From Sorex araneus (lineage: Eukaryota > Chordata > Mammalia > Eulipotyphla > Soricidae), in assembly GCF_027595985.1 (NCBI RefSeq), contig NC_073303.1, forward strand, positions 326,677,679-326,741,678: a stretch of DNA of 64,000 bases. Direction: 5' to 3'. Numbering within the stretch: the first letter of the stretch is position 1; the number at the start of each line of letters is the position of its first letter. The position numbers were made by a program, and so were the translations under genes. Shown one piece after another: positions 20,390-31,864 of the stretch. Below the pieces are notes generated by a model. That model was not told where the DNA came from. It searched no databases and saw only the letters and a program-made list of their open reading frames with translations.

Positions 20390-20560
20390 CAGAAGGGTCT
20401 GAGAGATGATAGTTCAAGGAGTTGAGCTAATGCTTTGCATGCAGGAGGCCCAGGTTCTGTCCCTGGCACCGTATTGGGTACCCTGAGTACTGCTGACTTC
20501 AGAGTCACTTGGGAGTAACTCTGGAGTAACAAGCTGAGAGAAACCCTTAAATACCAGTGG
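20390..20560 (+). mobile_element. SINE-A copy
   Basis: Sense copy with 'gagagatgatagttcaagga', 'gcccaggttctgtccctggc' and 'tgagtactgctgacttcaga'; an AAAAT-rich tail follows. Confidence 0.75.
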
Positions 20561-20569
20561 GTTGACCAA

Positions 20570-20860
20570 AAAGGCAATAAAATAAAATAAAAACTGAAAA
20601 ATATTCCCCAAGGAAAGAATGAGAGAGGGAGAGAGTGGGGGGAGAGAGAGACTGACACAGAGAGAGACATAGACAGAGAGAGAGAGGGAGGCTGGGGTGG
20701 TAGTGGGAGGGAAATAAATGGGATATTGGTGTTGGGAGATGTACACTGGTTTTGGAACATTGTATGGTTCAAACCTAATCATTAACAATTTTGCAACTGT
20801 GTATCTCATGATTATTCAATTAACATAAATTTTAAAAAGAAAAAAGTTTCAATACAATAA
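20570..20860 (+). mobile_element. L1-like 3' end
   Basis: An A/G-rich 3' UTR with 'gttgggagatgtacactggt', 'acattgtatggttcaaacct' and 'tttgcaactgtgtatctca', then an A-rich tail. It contains a GAGA-rich microsatellite at about 20620-20690. Confidence 0.75.
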
Positions 20861-20869
20861 AAATAGTCT

Positions 20870-21985
20870 GAGGGGGAAAAAAATTTCTGCACAATCAGAC
20901 TTCCTACTAATCTCAGGTTAAAGATCTGTAAGTTTGCAAGGAAAAGGAAAAACAGAATATTGCCTAAAATGAGTTTTTCTGTTTCCCTGCCTTATCTTTT
21001 GTTGAAATATTTTATCTAATTCACTTGTTTATTTATCAAACACTTGTCCAAGAACACACTGTGTGCCCTGGCAAGCCGGTAGTCCCTAGTGAGGGAGAAG
21101 CAAAGGGAAAGACAGCAATCTATGAGCCAGGCTCTGGGTCCAGGTCCCTAGGCACAGTGCCAAGTACCAGTGAGAGAAAATGTGTGCTTACAAGGGCATG
21201 AAGAGCACTGATGCTGTGTACCAAACATAGAGAATCTCATTACCATTAGCCAGTCCATGGAGATTCTCTGTGGGGAAGGATGCAGTCCCAGCATAATGAA
21301 GTAGGAAGATGATGAACCAAAAGCCAGGACAAATGCAGCATTTGCTTTAAGGAGATGAGGAGGGCTAGAAGAGGGAAGGTGATAGACGAAGCCAACTCCC
21401 AGTAAACTAAAGGGCAGATCCTGACCAGATTCTATGAGTGCAGCTAGCTCTCAGCAAGACCTCCCTTCTCAACTTGTTCTTCTACTGATTTGAAGCTGGG
21501 AATGAGCTTATGAGAAATTAAGTGCTCCAGACAGATAGAACTCAGAACCCAAATACAGGCTCGATGTGCAGTGTGGATAAGGAGCTGTCTAGGACAGAAA
21601 TGTAGGGCATGCTGAGTTCCACCTGCAAAGCACACCCAAGTGGGGCATCCTGTGTGCTGGAGAATATGCAAATGTGGTGCTCAGGCAGAGGAGATGCTGA
21701 AACTGCGGCCTGTAGGTAGATCACTTCCTACAAAGTACTGTTCCCCTAGATACAGTGTCCTTGGCAATTATCTGCAGAGACATAGAAACTCCAAGTCAGA
21801 ATGGCCACTAAGTTAAAAATCTTCAGGGGGATTATGATTCAATGTTGCTATGTTTGTTTTCCTTTTGTTCTTTCACTGCTTAGGAAGGAGTTAGTTGTGA
21901 CATTTCTTTTATATTCTTGAATTTCTCACCTGCTTTCAAAGAGTTATACATACTGTTGTAGAAGAAATATCCTATTCTAAAAATA
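20870..21985. other. Repeat-poor intergenic sequence
   Basis: No gene recognised. The sequence is less AT-rich than its neighbours, with short frames only. Confidence 0.5.
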
Positions 21986-21989
21986 ATAC

Positions 21990-22700
21990 TAAAAGAACCA
22001 ATGAGATACTATCTCACACCAGTGAGAATGGTATATATCTGAAGACTGGAAATAATCAAGTGTCCTTAAAAAAGGAACTCTCATTCACTCCGGTTGGAAT
22101 ATTATCTGGTTTGGCTTTATGGAAACTATATGGAAACTTCTCAAAAATAGACTCCTACATGAAGAGCAATACCATTTCTTGGCATCTACCCTGAAACCAC
22201 AGAACATTAATTATAAAAACATATCTACACAATTTGTTCTTTTCAGTGCTTAGTACAACAGTCAGAACATAGGTATCACCCAAATGTCAAAAAAAAAGAT
22301 GAATGGATAAAGAAGCTACAGTATAAATACCCGGTGGAATAGTAGACAACTATAAAAAAGATAAAATCATGCAGTTTGCTGCAATGTGGATGGAACTGGA
22401 GGATATTATATTAAGTGAATTAAATCAGAAGAAGGATAAATACTATTTGATCTCACTCACCCGTGGACTATAACATCAAAACAAGAGAAAGACAGTATCA
22501 AAGAATGACAAATCCTTGTCTTGGATTCTGAAACTAATGAACAAACAGTGAGGATAATGGGGGGAGTAGCAAAGGTTAAATCAAAGATGATAAGAATAGT
22601 GATGGAGGCTATTAGGCATTTTGATGGTGATAGTAGGATGGAAATAAATTTACATCACTACTATAAAATTTAACACTATTATAACCACATTTCATAGAAT
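21990..22700 (+). pseudogene. Old L1 fragment: ORF2 end and 3' UTR
   Basis: Words typical of the L1 ORF2 C-terminus occur in order on the plus strand: 'gagatactatctcacaccag' (22003 on), 'aagatgaatggataaagaag' (22299 on), 'tgctgcaatgtggatggaac' (22378 on) and 'tttgatctcactcacccgtg' (22447 on). The frame is destroyed by stops and indels. It looks older than the L1 at 9.4-11.0 kb and differs from it in sequence. Confidence 0.85.
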
Positions 22701-22704
22701 ATAG

Positions 22705-23195
22705 AAATTTTAAAAATAAGTAAAATATTTTCTCACCTTCTGAAAAAATAGTTTCTTTTGAAAGAATATGTTTTTGTGTTTCTAAAAGAAAAACATGAAG
22801 ATTTGAACATTGCAGTTATAAAAAGCTGTGCTATCTACTACAAACTACAAAAGCATATAGATACCATCAATCGACTTTGTGTTCTGAAGCAGGAATTTTA
22901 AATTTCAATAAATAATTATTTTATTTTTAAAAAGACAACACAAGCAGTCTACATTCTTGTCACCAGGTATTTTTGCTATCTCATCAAAAATTAGGGACAA
23001 ATCATTTCATATCAAGAAATAGCCCTGGGGCTTGGGAGATGTGTAAAACTCCAATAGTGTCCAATATGCGGACACTACTCTAATATGGAATAATTTATTA
23101 ATGATGAGTAATAAATAAAGAAGCATCCAACAAAAATGGGGATACAAAGTCTCTAAAAAAAAAGTTTCCCAAAACAGAATTTCATGGTCAGAAAT
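22705..23195. other. AT-rich intergenic sequence
   Basis: Nothing recognised besides A/T-rich stretches. Confidence 0.5.
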
Positions 23196-23210
23196 CTGGG
23201 GTTGAACTAT

Positions 23211-23468
23211 ATAGCATTGCACTGTAGCACTGTTATCCCTTCCCGTTGTTCATCAATTTGCTAGAGTGGGCACCAGTAACGTCTCCATTGTGAGACTTGT
23301 TGCTGTTTTTGGCATATTGAATATGTCACGGGTACCTTGTGAGGCTCTGCTATGCAGGTGGGATACTTTCAGTAGCTTGCCGGGTTCTCTGAGAGGGATG
23401 GAAGAATCGAACCTGGGTTGGCTGTGTGCAAGGCAAACACGCTCCCCCCTATGCTATCGCTCCAGTTC
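23211..23468 (-). mobile_element. SINE-B copy, full length
   Basis: Antisense copy from its tail ('gcactgtagcactgttatcc') through 'tgagacttgttgctgttttt' and 'gaatcgaacctgggttggct' to the head 'gctatcgctccag'. A 13-bp duplication with two mismatches flanks it ('ggggttgaactat' 23198-23210, 'ggggctgaaccat' 23469-23481). Confidence 0.88.
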
Positions 23469-24971
23469 GGGGCTGAACCATGGGAGGCAAAAGGGCTCTA
23501 TATCTTGACTGAAGAAGTCTATCTTGGGTCAGTGCTCTACGACCTACTCTAATGAGAGAGCTTTGGTGATGTCTAGGTTTTGCCAAATAAAGATTCTAAA
23601 TTTGAGGCTGATGCCTCCTTTCTTAAACTCTAAAACACGAAGAAAACTGCTGTTCAATTAGAACTACAAATGCTGGAAGTCATTTGCTGCACTAAACCTA
23701 GGCACCCCAGATATCAGTCCTTGATTTATTGGTACATGAGAGACAAGGAATAAATTTAGGGGTATCAATCCAGAAGTGGGATCAAGAGAGAACCAGTGGC
23801 TTATTTCCCAAACAGTTCCCCATTACCACATAAAAATGGTTTCTTTGTCTAAAGGGAGTAGCTGCCTCTTGTGACCTCTTACAGGAAGCTCTCCTCCCAT
23901 CCCTAGTTATTAACCTACCATACAGGAACCCCCAATTGAAGCTTCCAGCAGGCGGTTAACTCAGGAATGGACACTGAATGAGCTGCTCTGCTCTGGAGGT
24001 GAGCTTGGCCCCTCCAAGGGAGCCCGACCCTGAAAAGCTACTATACAAACCATGTATGTAGAGGAACTTCAAGATGTAAGGTTTACAGGATACCTGGATT
24101 CCCAAAGTCAGGTTTGTTATTTTGTGACAGCCAAATCAGGAATCTAATTAGGTACGTGTAATTAGAAGCACTTTAAATCTAAACAGCCCTTGAGTACCAT
24201 TCATCAGGGATGGTGCTTATTGAAAACAGTAGTCTGCAACAGTTGCTCTTTAAAGATGATGATAGATGAAAAAAGGTAGGAAAATATGAACTGTCACAAA
24301 ATCATGTCTATTCACATTTGAGTACCTGGCCCTATCATTGTCGTTATCTGTTTTAAATGTCTGTCCTCTTCCTCATCAGCTCCGGCCATAAACATTAACA
24401 AATAATATTGTTCTGACGCCTGTTCTGATGTCATTGATTAGAAAAGGAGTGAGCTTCTTTGAATAACTCTCTTGTAAGGTCCATGTAGGTCAGTGGCTCT
24501 ATCTTTGACAACAGGAGTGTCAGATGGTACTGGACCTCAGCTCAGAGCAAAGCAAATACAATTGCTATTGTATCTCTCAGTTTCAGATGACCATTATTCT
24601 AAGTATTCTTATCTTTTTTTCTAGTAATTATATATAAAAAACTAAAAGCACTGAGAAATGAACATAGTTAAAATAATTCTATGGAATAAAGTAAATAGAG
24701 TTCAAATTGCTAAATAAATACTGTAAACATTGTGGTAAGTCAAGTATTGTGTTTTGATAAAGCACTAAATTAGGTGTAGCATGGGAAATTGGGCATCTGC
24801 ACTTCAGTCAGACTTCCCTTTGTTATCCTGATTTCTCCCCACCTGATTTCTTCTCCCTGGGGAGAAGCACATGCCTGTTGTTTGTAAATTGCCTGAGAAT
24901 CCTGTCTCTCAGGCTACAGTTTCTCAGTGTTGAGTATTGAAGTGAAGGCAATTCATTGATCATATAGTTTT

Positions 24972-25059
24972 AGCCTAAACTCTACAAGCATTTACACAAA
25001 CCCTGCATATCTAAGCCTTAATTGCATTTGTTTGCATCAGATATCTCTCCATGAGACAT
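24972..25059. repeat. 88-bp direct duplication, copy 1
   Basis: Identical to 25173-25260 except one A/G difference, at an offset of 201 bp. The unit matches nothing else in the window. Confidence 0.92.
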
Positions 25060-25172
25060 TAGCAAGAGCTCTGTGGTTACCCAGGGAGAAACTCTGCTGT
25101 CAAAACTCTTTATTCTTAAAGTAAATGTTCATTGGTAATCAAAGATACAAATTTTTAGCTATAATATAAATA

Positions 25173-25260
25173 AGCCTAGACTCTACAAGCATTTACACAA
25201 ACCCTGCATATCTAAGCCTTAATTGCATTTGTTTGCATCAGATATCTCTCCATGAGACAT
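25173..25260. repeat. 88-bp direct duplication, copy 2
   Basis: Second copy of 24972-25059. At its right edge 'atatctgatg' (25259-25268) is the exact inverse of 'catcagatat' (25236-25245) inside the copy. Confidence 0.92.
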
Positions 25261-25564
25261 ATCTGATGTGTGATAATTATGATAAAATACTCTGTTGCAT
25301 ATTTAAAAGTTGCTAAAAACTAGATCTTAAAAAATTCTTGCCACAGGGGGCATGGTGCCACCAGCAGGTCAACTTGTACCTGTGGGATGAATGCATCAGC
25401 AGCCTGATGGTGCCTTCAGACTTCCAGATACACCCCAAAAATGCTGTTGTGCCTTTGGCCAGACCCCAGCAACTTGGGGTAAAGTTTCTTGAGGTCAAGT
25501 TTATCAAGAAATTAAATGGCCAAAAGTTAGGTATGTGGGAGCCATATCCACAAACCACCTCCAC

Positions 25565-26125
25565 CTCAGCTATATAAGCTCATTTATCGACCTTATTTCA
25601 GACAGAGTCTCTTGCCTGGCTGTCTTCCCCAGGGCCCCTCGGAGGGGATAGGCTCCAGCTGCCGTCCCCATCCTGAGCAGAGCTCCGGGTGGCCGAAGAC
25701 CACCGGAACCGGAACCTAGCCACAGCCATGCTCAAGGCCTCTTTCCACACGTTCAGACAAACCTCACGCATGAAGGTACCGGCAGAGGAACCCAGGTGTG
25801 TGTAATCCCATCAATGGCCAACATCCAGAGACTTAAAAGCAAGCTCCCAGAAGCGATATCTTATAACCTACGTCTCTCTCTGGGAGAAATTAGCAAGCTA
25901 CTGAGAGTTTCCTGCCCACATGGGACAGCCTAGCAAGCTTCCCATGGTGTACTCATCATATGGTAAAGCCAGTAACAAGCTGGATCTCATTCCCCTGACC
26001 CTGAAAGAGCCTCCAATGTGGCATCGTTGGGAAGGCCAAGTGGAGAGAGGGTTCTAAAATCTCAGGGATAGGACGAATAGAGAGGTTACTGAGCCCACTG
26101 GAGAAATCGATGATCAATGGAATTT
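25565..26125 (+). mobile_element. Composite C with SINE-B-like body
   Basis: C unit words ('ctgtcttccccagggcccct', 'cagccatgctcaaggcct', 'acacgttcagacaaacctca') lead into the same long body as at 7.1 kb ('gagagtttcctgcccacatg', 'cattcccctgaccctgaaag', 'gcatcgttgggaaggcc') and the 3' words 'aaatcgatgatcaatgg'. The tandem ACAGTG tail is missing or replaced by 'aatttcgcgattcgtgattc'. The stretch 25330-25565 upstream may be a diverged extension ('ccatatccacaaaccacctc'). Confidence 0.78.
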
Positions 26126-26204
26126 CGCGATTCGTGATTCATGATTTCAGATACCCAAAATCTCAAAAGAGAGTAAAAGATGCAGTTAGGACCTGTGGTG
26201 CAGA

Positions 26205-27260
26205 GGTAAGCGGAAACCCATGACTGAGATATCCAAGCCTGCTTGGATCAAGACTGAGCCTCCTCCCCACAGGTTTCCTGTAGTTTGGCAGTCACACCCA
26301 CAAACTGCCCCCAGTACCATTTAATCTCAGCAACAGCCAAAACCCAGAGATTATAAACTAATGCTCCAGGAATAGAGTGCCACAAAATGTCTTGACCCCG
26401 TGCTAAGCTGTCTTCACCTGGGGACCTCAGAGCAGGGCTGGTTGAGTTTCCCTCCCCACCCCAAACAGAACCCAGGCAGCTGAAAACCTCCAGAACCCAA
26501 CCACCGCCATGTCAAGGCCATTCTCCACATACTCAAACGAGCCTCACCCAAGACAGAATAAACCTCACCCAAGAGTGGACGGGCAGGAAAACACAGGTAT
26601 GCTGGAACCCATGACTGAGATCTCCAAGCCTGTGACTGAGATCTCCAAGCCCACTTGGATCAGGGCTGGGCCTCCTTCCCCTAGGTCCCCAGTTTTCCAA
26701 TAGCTTAGCAGTCACACCCACAAACTGGCCCTGGTATCATGTAATCTCATCAACGGCCAAGACCCAGAGATTACAAACTAAAGCTCCTGGAAGAGAACAG
26801 CACAGAATTTCCTGGACACTATATTCTATCCATAACAAGCAATACAAAGCAAATTGTCTGGCATTGTCTTTTTGGCAAGTTTGAGTGGTGGTGGGACTGG
26901 TATTGAAATATCGAATGTAACCAAAGTAGAGAGAGAGTATGGGGGAAATTGTCTTCCATACAGGCAGGGGAAGGGTTGGAACGGGGTGGGGTAGAATACT
27001 GGGGATTTTGGTGGTAGAAAATGTGCACTGATGAAGGGATGGGTGCTTGATGATTGTATGACTGAAGCTCAAACATGAAAGCTTTGCAACTGTATCAACG
27101 GTAAATTAATAAAAATGGGGAAAAGAATAATAATAAAATAATAAAATTAAATTGACATTCTTAATTAAAAAAAAGTAATGTGGAGTTCATGCCCAATTCA
27201 ATCAGCTTAATCAGTGGTTAATTATTTACTGCTGAATAAATAGCAGTACTCCTACATTAT
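26205..27260 (+). mobile_element. Composite C: two tandem units, L1-like 3' end, extra 3' segment
   Basis: Two C units: 'aacccatgactgagatatcc' (26214) and 'aacccatgactgagatctcc' (26606) give an offset of 392 bp. In the second unit 'tgactgagatctccaagc' is itself doubled. From about 26815 the element continues as an L1-like 3' end ('agagagagtatgggggaaat', 'gaaaatgtgcactgatgaag', 'caaacatgaaagctttgcaa'), then an A-rich stretch, then the segment at 27174-27259 shared with 20161-20232 and 58719-58788. Frames inside are short and non-coding. Confidence 0.8.
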
Positions 27261-27318
27261 ATATATATACGTACATATATACATATATGTATATACATAT
27301 ATACGTATATATGTATGT
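27258..27318. repeat. AT/TACATA-rich microsatellite
   Basis: Alternating TATA, CGTA and CATA units between the composite C tail and the following SINE-B. Confidence 0.9.
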
Positions 27319-27562
27319 GGTCTGAGCAATAGCACAGTGGGTGGGGCATTTGCCTTGCACGAGGCCAAACCGGGTTCGATTCCTCCACCCCTCTTGGAGA
27401 GCCCAGCAAGCTGCCTTCATGGCAGAGCCTGGCAAGCTACCTGTGGCAGTATTTGATATGCCAAAACAGTAACAACAAGTCTTACAATGTAGACGTTACT
27501 GGTGCCCGCTCGAGCAAATTGATGAGCAATGGGATGACAGTGATACAGTGATACAGTGATAT
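27318..27562 (+). mobile_element. SINE-B copy, full length
   Basis: Sense copy: head 'gagcaatagcacagtgggtg', B-box-like 'cgggttcgattcc', body 'acagtaacaacaagtcttac' and tail 'tgacagtgatacagtgatac'. It is set between AT-rich microsatellites, so a duplication cannot be assigned. Confidence 0.9.
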
Positions 27563-27780
27563 ATATATAAATTTCTTGTAACAAGGAAAAATCCCTGTGA
27601 TTATGTGAATTGATTTTGTTAATTAAATTTGTTAACTAAATTTATTTTATATATATATATAAAATTATTGAAATGTACACTTAAAACTAATATAATGTTT
27701 TAGTTTAGTGAAAAACCCTGCACCAATCAGTATGAATGGAATTTTATTTTAATGAAGATATCTGAATGAATCTTTTATTT

Positions 27781-27795
27781 TTATTGCTGATTTTC
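27781..27795. repeat. Target-site duplication, left, of young SINE-A
   Basis: Exact match to 27986-28000. Confidence 0.92.
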
Positions 27796-27985
27796 TTTTT
27801 CTTTCTTTTTTTTTTTTTTTTGCTTTTTGGGTCACACCTGGCTCTGCCCAGGGGTTACTCCTGGTTCTGCACTCAGGAACTATCCCTGGCGGTGCTCAGG
27901 GGACCATATGGGATGCTGGGAATCAAACCCGAGTCGGCCGTGTGCAAGGCAAACGCCCTACCCGCTATGCTATCGCTCAAGCCCC
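27796..27985 (-). mobile_element. Young SINE-A copy
   Basis: A well preserved antisense copy: T run (A tail) at 27811-27831, 'gctttttgggtcacacctgg', 'gggaccatatgggatgctgg', 'gtgcaaggcaaacgccctac' and head 'gctatcgctcaagccc'. A perfect 15-bp duplication, 'ttattgctgattttc', flanks it (27781-27795, 27986-28000). Read in sense the duplication begins GAAAA, consistent with L1 endonuclease. Confidence 0.95.
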
Positions 27986-28000
27986 TTATTGCTGATTTTC
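27986..28000. repeat. Target-site duplication, right, of young SINE-A
   Basis: Exact match to 27781-27795. Confidence 0.92.
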
Positions 28001-28018
28001 AGTCAGACCTGGCATACT

Positions 28019-29295
28019 CTAAGGAAATGGAAACATCCCCTGCTCATGGACTGGGAGAATTAACATTGTCAGAATGGCAATACTCCCCAAAGTATTGTAC
28101 AGATTCATTATGACCTCCATAAGGGTACCCAGGACATTCTTCAAAGAAATTGATGAAACTCTCCTGAAATTCATATGGAACAACAAGCCCCCATGAGTAG
28201 CTAAGGCAATTCTTGAGGGGAAAAAGATGGGAGACATCACCTTCTCCAACCAAAACAGTACTACAAAGCGGTAGTAATTAAAACAGCCTGGTATTGGAAC
28301 AGAAGCAGATCCACAGACCAGTGGAATAGGGTTGAACATCCTTACACAGACCCTCAAATATTTGATCATATAATCTTTTATATGGGAGCAAGAAATATGA
28401 AGAGAAGCAAGGAAAGCCTCTTTAACAAATGATGCTGGCAAAACTGAATAGTTAAATGCAAAAAAATGGACTTGGAGTTCTACCTAACACCATGCACAAA
28501 AGTCAGATCAAAATGGACTAAAGACCTCAACATCAAACCAGAATTTATAAGGTACGTTGAACAAAAGGTCGGCAAAACCCTCTAGAACATTGACGCTAGA
28601 GGTATTTTTAAGGATGAAATGTGACTGACCAAGAAAGTGTAAACGGAGATAAATGGAACTATTTTAAACTGATAAGTTTTTGTACCTCAAAAGAAACAAT
28701 GACCAGAACACAAAGACAGTCTACAGAAAGTGAAAGAATATTCACCCAATATCCTTCTGGTAAGGGGTTGATATCAAGGATATACAAGGCATTGGGAGAA
28801 GAAAACATCCAATCCCTTTAGAAAATTGGGCGATGAACATAAACTTTCTCAAAGAAGAAATCCGAATGTCCAAAAGGCACATGAAAAAATGCTCTTCATC
28901 ACTAATCATCAGGGAAAAGCAGATCAAAACAACGCAATGTGATCTCACACCACAGAGACTGGCACATACTCAAAAGAACAAAGGTGCTGGTGTGAATATG
29001 GGGAAAAAGGGAATCTCCCTCACTGCTGGTAGGAATGTCAACTGGTCCAGCCTTTTTGGAAAACAATATGGACGTTTGTTAAAAAACTAGAAATTGAGCT
29101 CCCAATTGACCGAGCAATACCACTTCTTGGAATATATCTCGGAGATACAAAAAGTACAATAGAAATGGTATCTGCACTTGTATGTTTATTGCAGCACTAT
29201 TTACAATAGCCAGAATCTGGGGAAAACCTGAGTGCCCAAGAACATATGAATGGTTAAATAAACTTTGGTATATCTACACAATGGAATATTTCAAA
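28019..29295 (+). pseudogene. Decayed 5'-truncated L1 ORF2
   Basis: Plus-strand L1 sequence starting in the RT/thumb region ('aaatggaaacatcccctgct') and running to near the ORF2 end ('tatctacacaatggaatatt'). It overlaps in content with the young L1 at 9.4-11.0 kb. The frame is broken several times: open pieces of 66, 85 and part of 106 codons at 28621-28821, 28833-29090 and 29182 onward lie in different frames. The zinc-knuckle region near 28985-29030 has lost its regular Cys spacing. Retropseudogene, no function expected. Confidence 0.88.
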
Positions 29296-29399
29296 AGTAG
29301 GGTTCATTCCCACAGAGATACTCCTGCAAGATCATGGAGTCTTGGGATCAAACCTGAAATTTCTTCATCTGGCAGCAGATGCCTTCCACTTCCATGCTC

Positions 29400-29525
29400 T
29401 GGCCCAGCATGCTCTGGGCTCAGGCCCAGGCTCAGTCTGGTACATGTTGTCAGGGACTGTGCTCAGAACCTCATACATCTGAGGCATAAGCTCCCCCACT
29501 GAGACTATCTCTTTAGTGCTAGAGA
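29400..29525 (-). mobile_element. Degenerate SINE-A interrupting the L1
   Basis: Antisense remnants ('cagggactgtgctcagaacc', 'aggcataagctcccccactg', 'ctatctctttagtgctag') lie between the ORF2 part and the L1 3' end at 29.7 kb. Confidence 0.45.
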
Positions 29526-29729
29526 ATTAATTTAAGGAGACAGAGGACCTTATTAGAAGAAATTATATTATTAATCTTGCTAAGACCAGTAAAGATTAAA
29601 TGTATGAGCTAAATACTTATGAGAGTGAGACCCAATGACAGTAGACACAAGGGCTTGCATAGTTGGAAGTCTGTCTCATGAGCTGGGGGAGAAGGCAGCT
29701 GGGATAGAGAAGGGATCACTATGTCAATG

Positions 29730-30008
29730 ATGGTTGAAGGGATTGTTCAGGATAGGAGATGTGTGCCGAAAGTAGAAAAAGGACCAAACACGATAGCTTT
29801 TCAGTATCTATTGAAAACCACAATACCCAAAAGTAGAGAGATAGTATGGGGGAAATTGTCTGCCGTAGAGGCAGGGGGAGGTTTGGGAAGGAAAGTATAC
29901 TGGGGACATTGGTGGAGGGATGGGTGTTCGATTATTGTACGGCTGAAACTCAAACATGAAAGCGTTGTAACCGTATCTCACAGTGATTCAATAACAAATT
30001 ACATGTAG
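29730..30008 (+). mobile_element. L1-like 3' end
   Basis: 3' UTR words 'agagagatagtatgggggaa', 'ttgtctgccgtagaggcagg', 'ggagggatgggtgttcgatt' and 'tctcacagtgattcaataac'. It probably belongs to the same insertion as the ORF2 part at 28.0-29.3 kb, separated by about 430 bp. Confidence 0.82.
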
Positions 30009-30009
30009 T

Positions 30010-30560
30010 ATCTAAGTCTTGTAATATGTTAAATAAATATCAAATCTGTTCCTCAGTTCATGCTGAGATGTGTTGGTAGCCCTGCAGCACCTCACATGGT
30101 GCTCAAGCGTCTAAAATCCTGGACGCCATCAGCATTGTCTTCTCTTTGCCTCCCCCTTTTCTACTTTTAAATGCCTGGTGTATCCACCAAATATCACTAG
30201 AGTTGACATGTTACAAAATATAAAATACAAATGCAGGGACCCTCTAAACACCACATGACTCAGTACTTTGATGTCATTTTTGTAACAAAATTGTCTTTTT
30301 GAAAGAGCATAGCAAACTTGATATGCACATTTGACAATTTGATTCGATTACTCTCATTTTAAAGTGAAACAGTTCTTTAAGTGATGATTGGTAAAATTCT
30401 TAGGTTTGACTTCATATTTTGGCATTGAATATGTCAAAAGACAATATATATTTTATCATGAGAAAATGTAGTTCTAAAATAAAGTGGGTTTCATGTTTTA
30501 TTTTTGTTCATTTTTACAGGAAATGTCATAAACATTACTAAGCTATTGCAAGAACAGAAA
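30010..30560. other. AT-rich intergenic sequence
   Basis: Nothing recognised. Confidence 0.5.
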
Positions 30561-30564
30561 TAGT

Positions 30565-30765
30565 GTGGAATCAGAAACAGTGTACAGCAGATGAGGTTCT
30601 TGCTTTGCACATGACTGACCTGGTTTCAATCCCTGATGCCACATATGGACATATGGTCCCTGAATATGGCAGAAATGATACTTAAGCACATATCTAAGAG
30701 TAAGCTCTGAGCACCATTGGGTATGATCCCCAAAACAAACAACACCCCCCTCACCAAAAAGAAAG
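30565..30765 (+). mobile_element. SINE-A copy
   Basis: Sense copy: 'gcacatgactgacctggttt', 'caatccctgatgccacatat', 'gtaagctctgagcaccattg' and the end 'gatccccaaaacaaacaac'. Confidence 0.8.
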
Positions 30766-30769
30766 AAGT

Positions 30770-31620
30770 ATCATAGGGGAAAGTTTCTGCACCAGTAATC
30801 TGTAATTTTAACTTTGGTTTTCTGATTATTGGAACCTAAGGAAAAGCTGTCTTGCCAGTGTTCTATTTTGGGGTGCAATCACAGGGGATCCAGAGTATAT
30901 ATGACTGCATATGTATGGGCTGGTGGGGGGGGGCAGGGAGTGAAGCAGGGAAGGAGAGAATGCGAATAAAAGGAACACCTGGCTGGACTGGCCAACATTT
31001 CTCAAGGACACAAAGCTATTTGAGGTTGCAGGGCTGCCAAGAGATGCCATGTAAGGGCTCTGTCTGCAGGGTAGAGGGCCTTAAAGAGCTTGGTCCTCTC
31101 CTGACCCCTCTCCAGTCTGCTAGGCCTATCTGTCCTGCATTTCTAGGTTGTGGAGCTTAGTCCCTATATAATCTTCTGAAGATATGCTCTTCCCTGGGGC
31201 CACAGCAAGGCCCAATGCAGGGTTCTGGGTATCATGCTGCTTTCCATGGGAGCAGGTGCACTGGGACACAGTGCTTGGCCTGGTGCTCACGTCCCAGGAA
31301 TTTCTGAAAGGTCCCTAGATTCAGAGACAATGACGGGGATAATACTCAGTACTCTAGGCCTGTGGGAACAATGTCAGTAGCCTGAGGGAACCCTGTAAGC
31401 CCCTCTGCCAGAAGACAGACGTGGCCAGTAGGTCTGGGCAAGGCACACACATGGCATGACACAGGAGCAGAGGGGAAGAGATGAAGTTGGTTCACTTATA
31501 GGTGTGTGACTTCAGCAGATCAGTTTTGCTCAATCTGTGACTTCTCAGAAGAAGGATTGTCCATGTGGGAAGAAATTGGAAAATTGCTTAGACTTAAGTG
31601 ATTCAAGCTGGTCTTGTATG
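30770..31620. other. Repeat-poor intergenic sequence, moderately GC-rich
   Basis: No gene recognised. Includes a G run at about 30925-30933. Plus-strand frames (for example 30852-31160) have no recognisable homology or coding signature. Confidence 0.5.
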
Positions 31621-31626
31621 GTACTG

Positions 31627-31862
31627 GAAGGAACGATAGCACAGCAGGTAAGGCGTTTGCCTTGCATGAGGCTGACCCTGGTTCAATTCCTCTGTTCCTC
31701 TAGGAGAGCCTGGCAAGCTACAGAGAGCATCCCACCCACACGGCAAGCTATCCGTGGCGTATTCGATATGTCAAAAACAGTAACAACAAGTCTCACAATG
31801 GAGCCGTTACTGGTGCCCACTTGAACAGATTGATGAACAAGGAGGTGACAGTGCTGCAGTGT
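31627..31862 (+). mobile_element. SINE-B copy
   Basis: Sense copy: 'gaacgatagcacagcaggta', 'ctggttcaattcctctgttc', 'aaaacagtaacaacaagtct' and a short diverged tail 'aggtgacagtgctgcagtg'. A duplication could not be identified. Confidence 0.88.
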
Positions 31863-31864
31863 TA

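Larger units (their letters stand above)
23485..25330. other. Mostly unique sequence with a local 88-bp duplication
   Basis: No gene recognised. The notable structure is the direct duplication at 24972-25059 and 25173-25260, listed separately. Confidence 0.55.

Noticed and set aside
25338-25577. 79-codon plus-strand frame with an 83-codon frame opposite
   Set aside because: Its right end resembles the C unit, so it is probably diverged retroposon sequence; no domain recognised.
27318-27390. tRNA-like A- and B-box pattern suggesting a tRNA gene
   Set aside because: It is the head of SINE-B; no cloverleaf with an acceptor stem and anticodon could be drawn, and the sequence continues into the SINE body.
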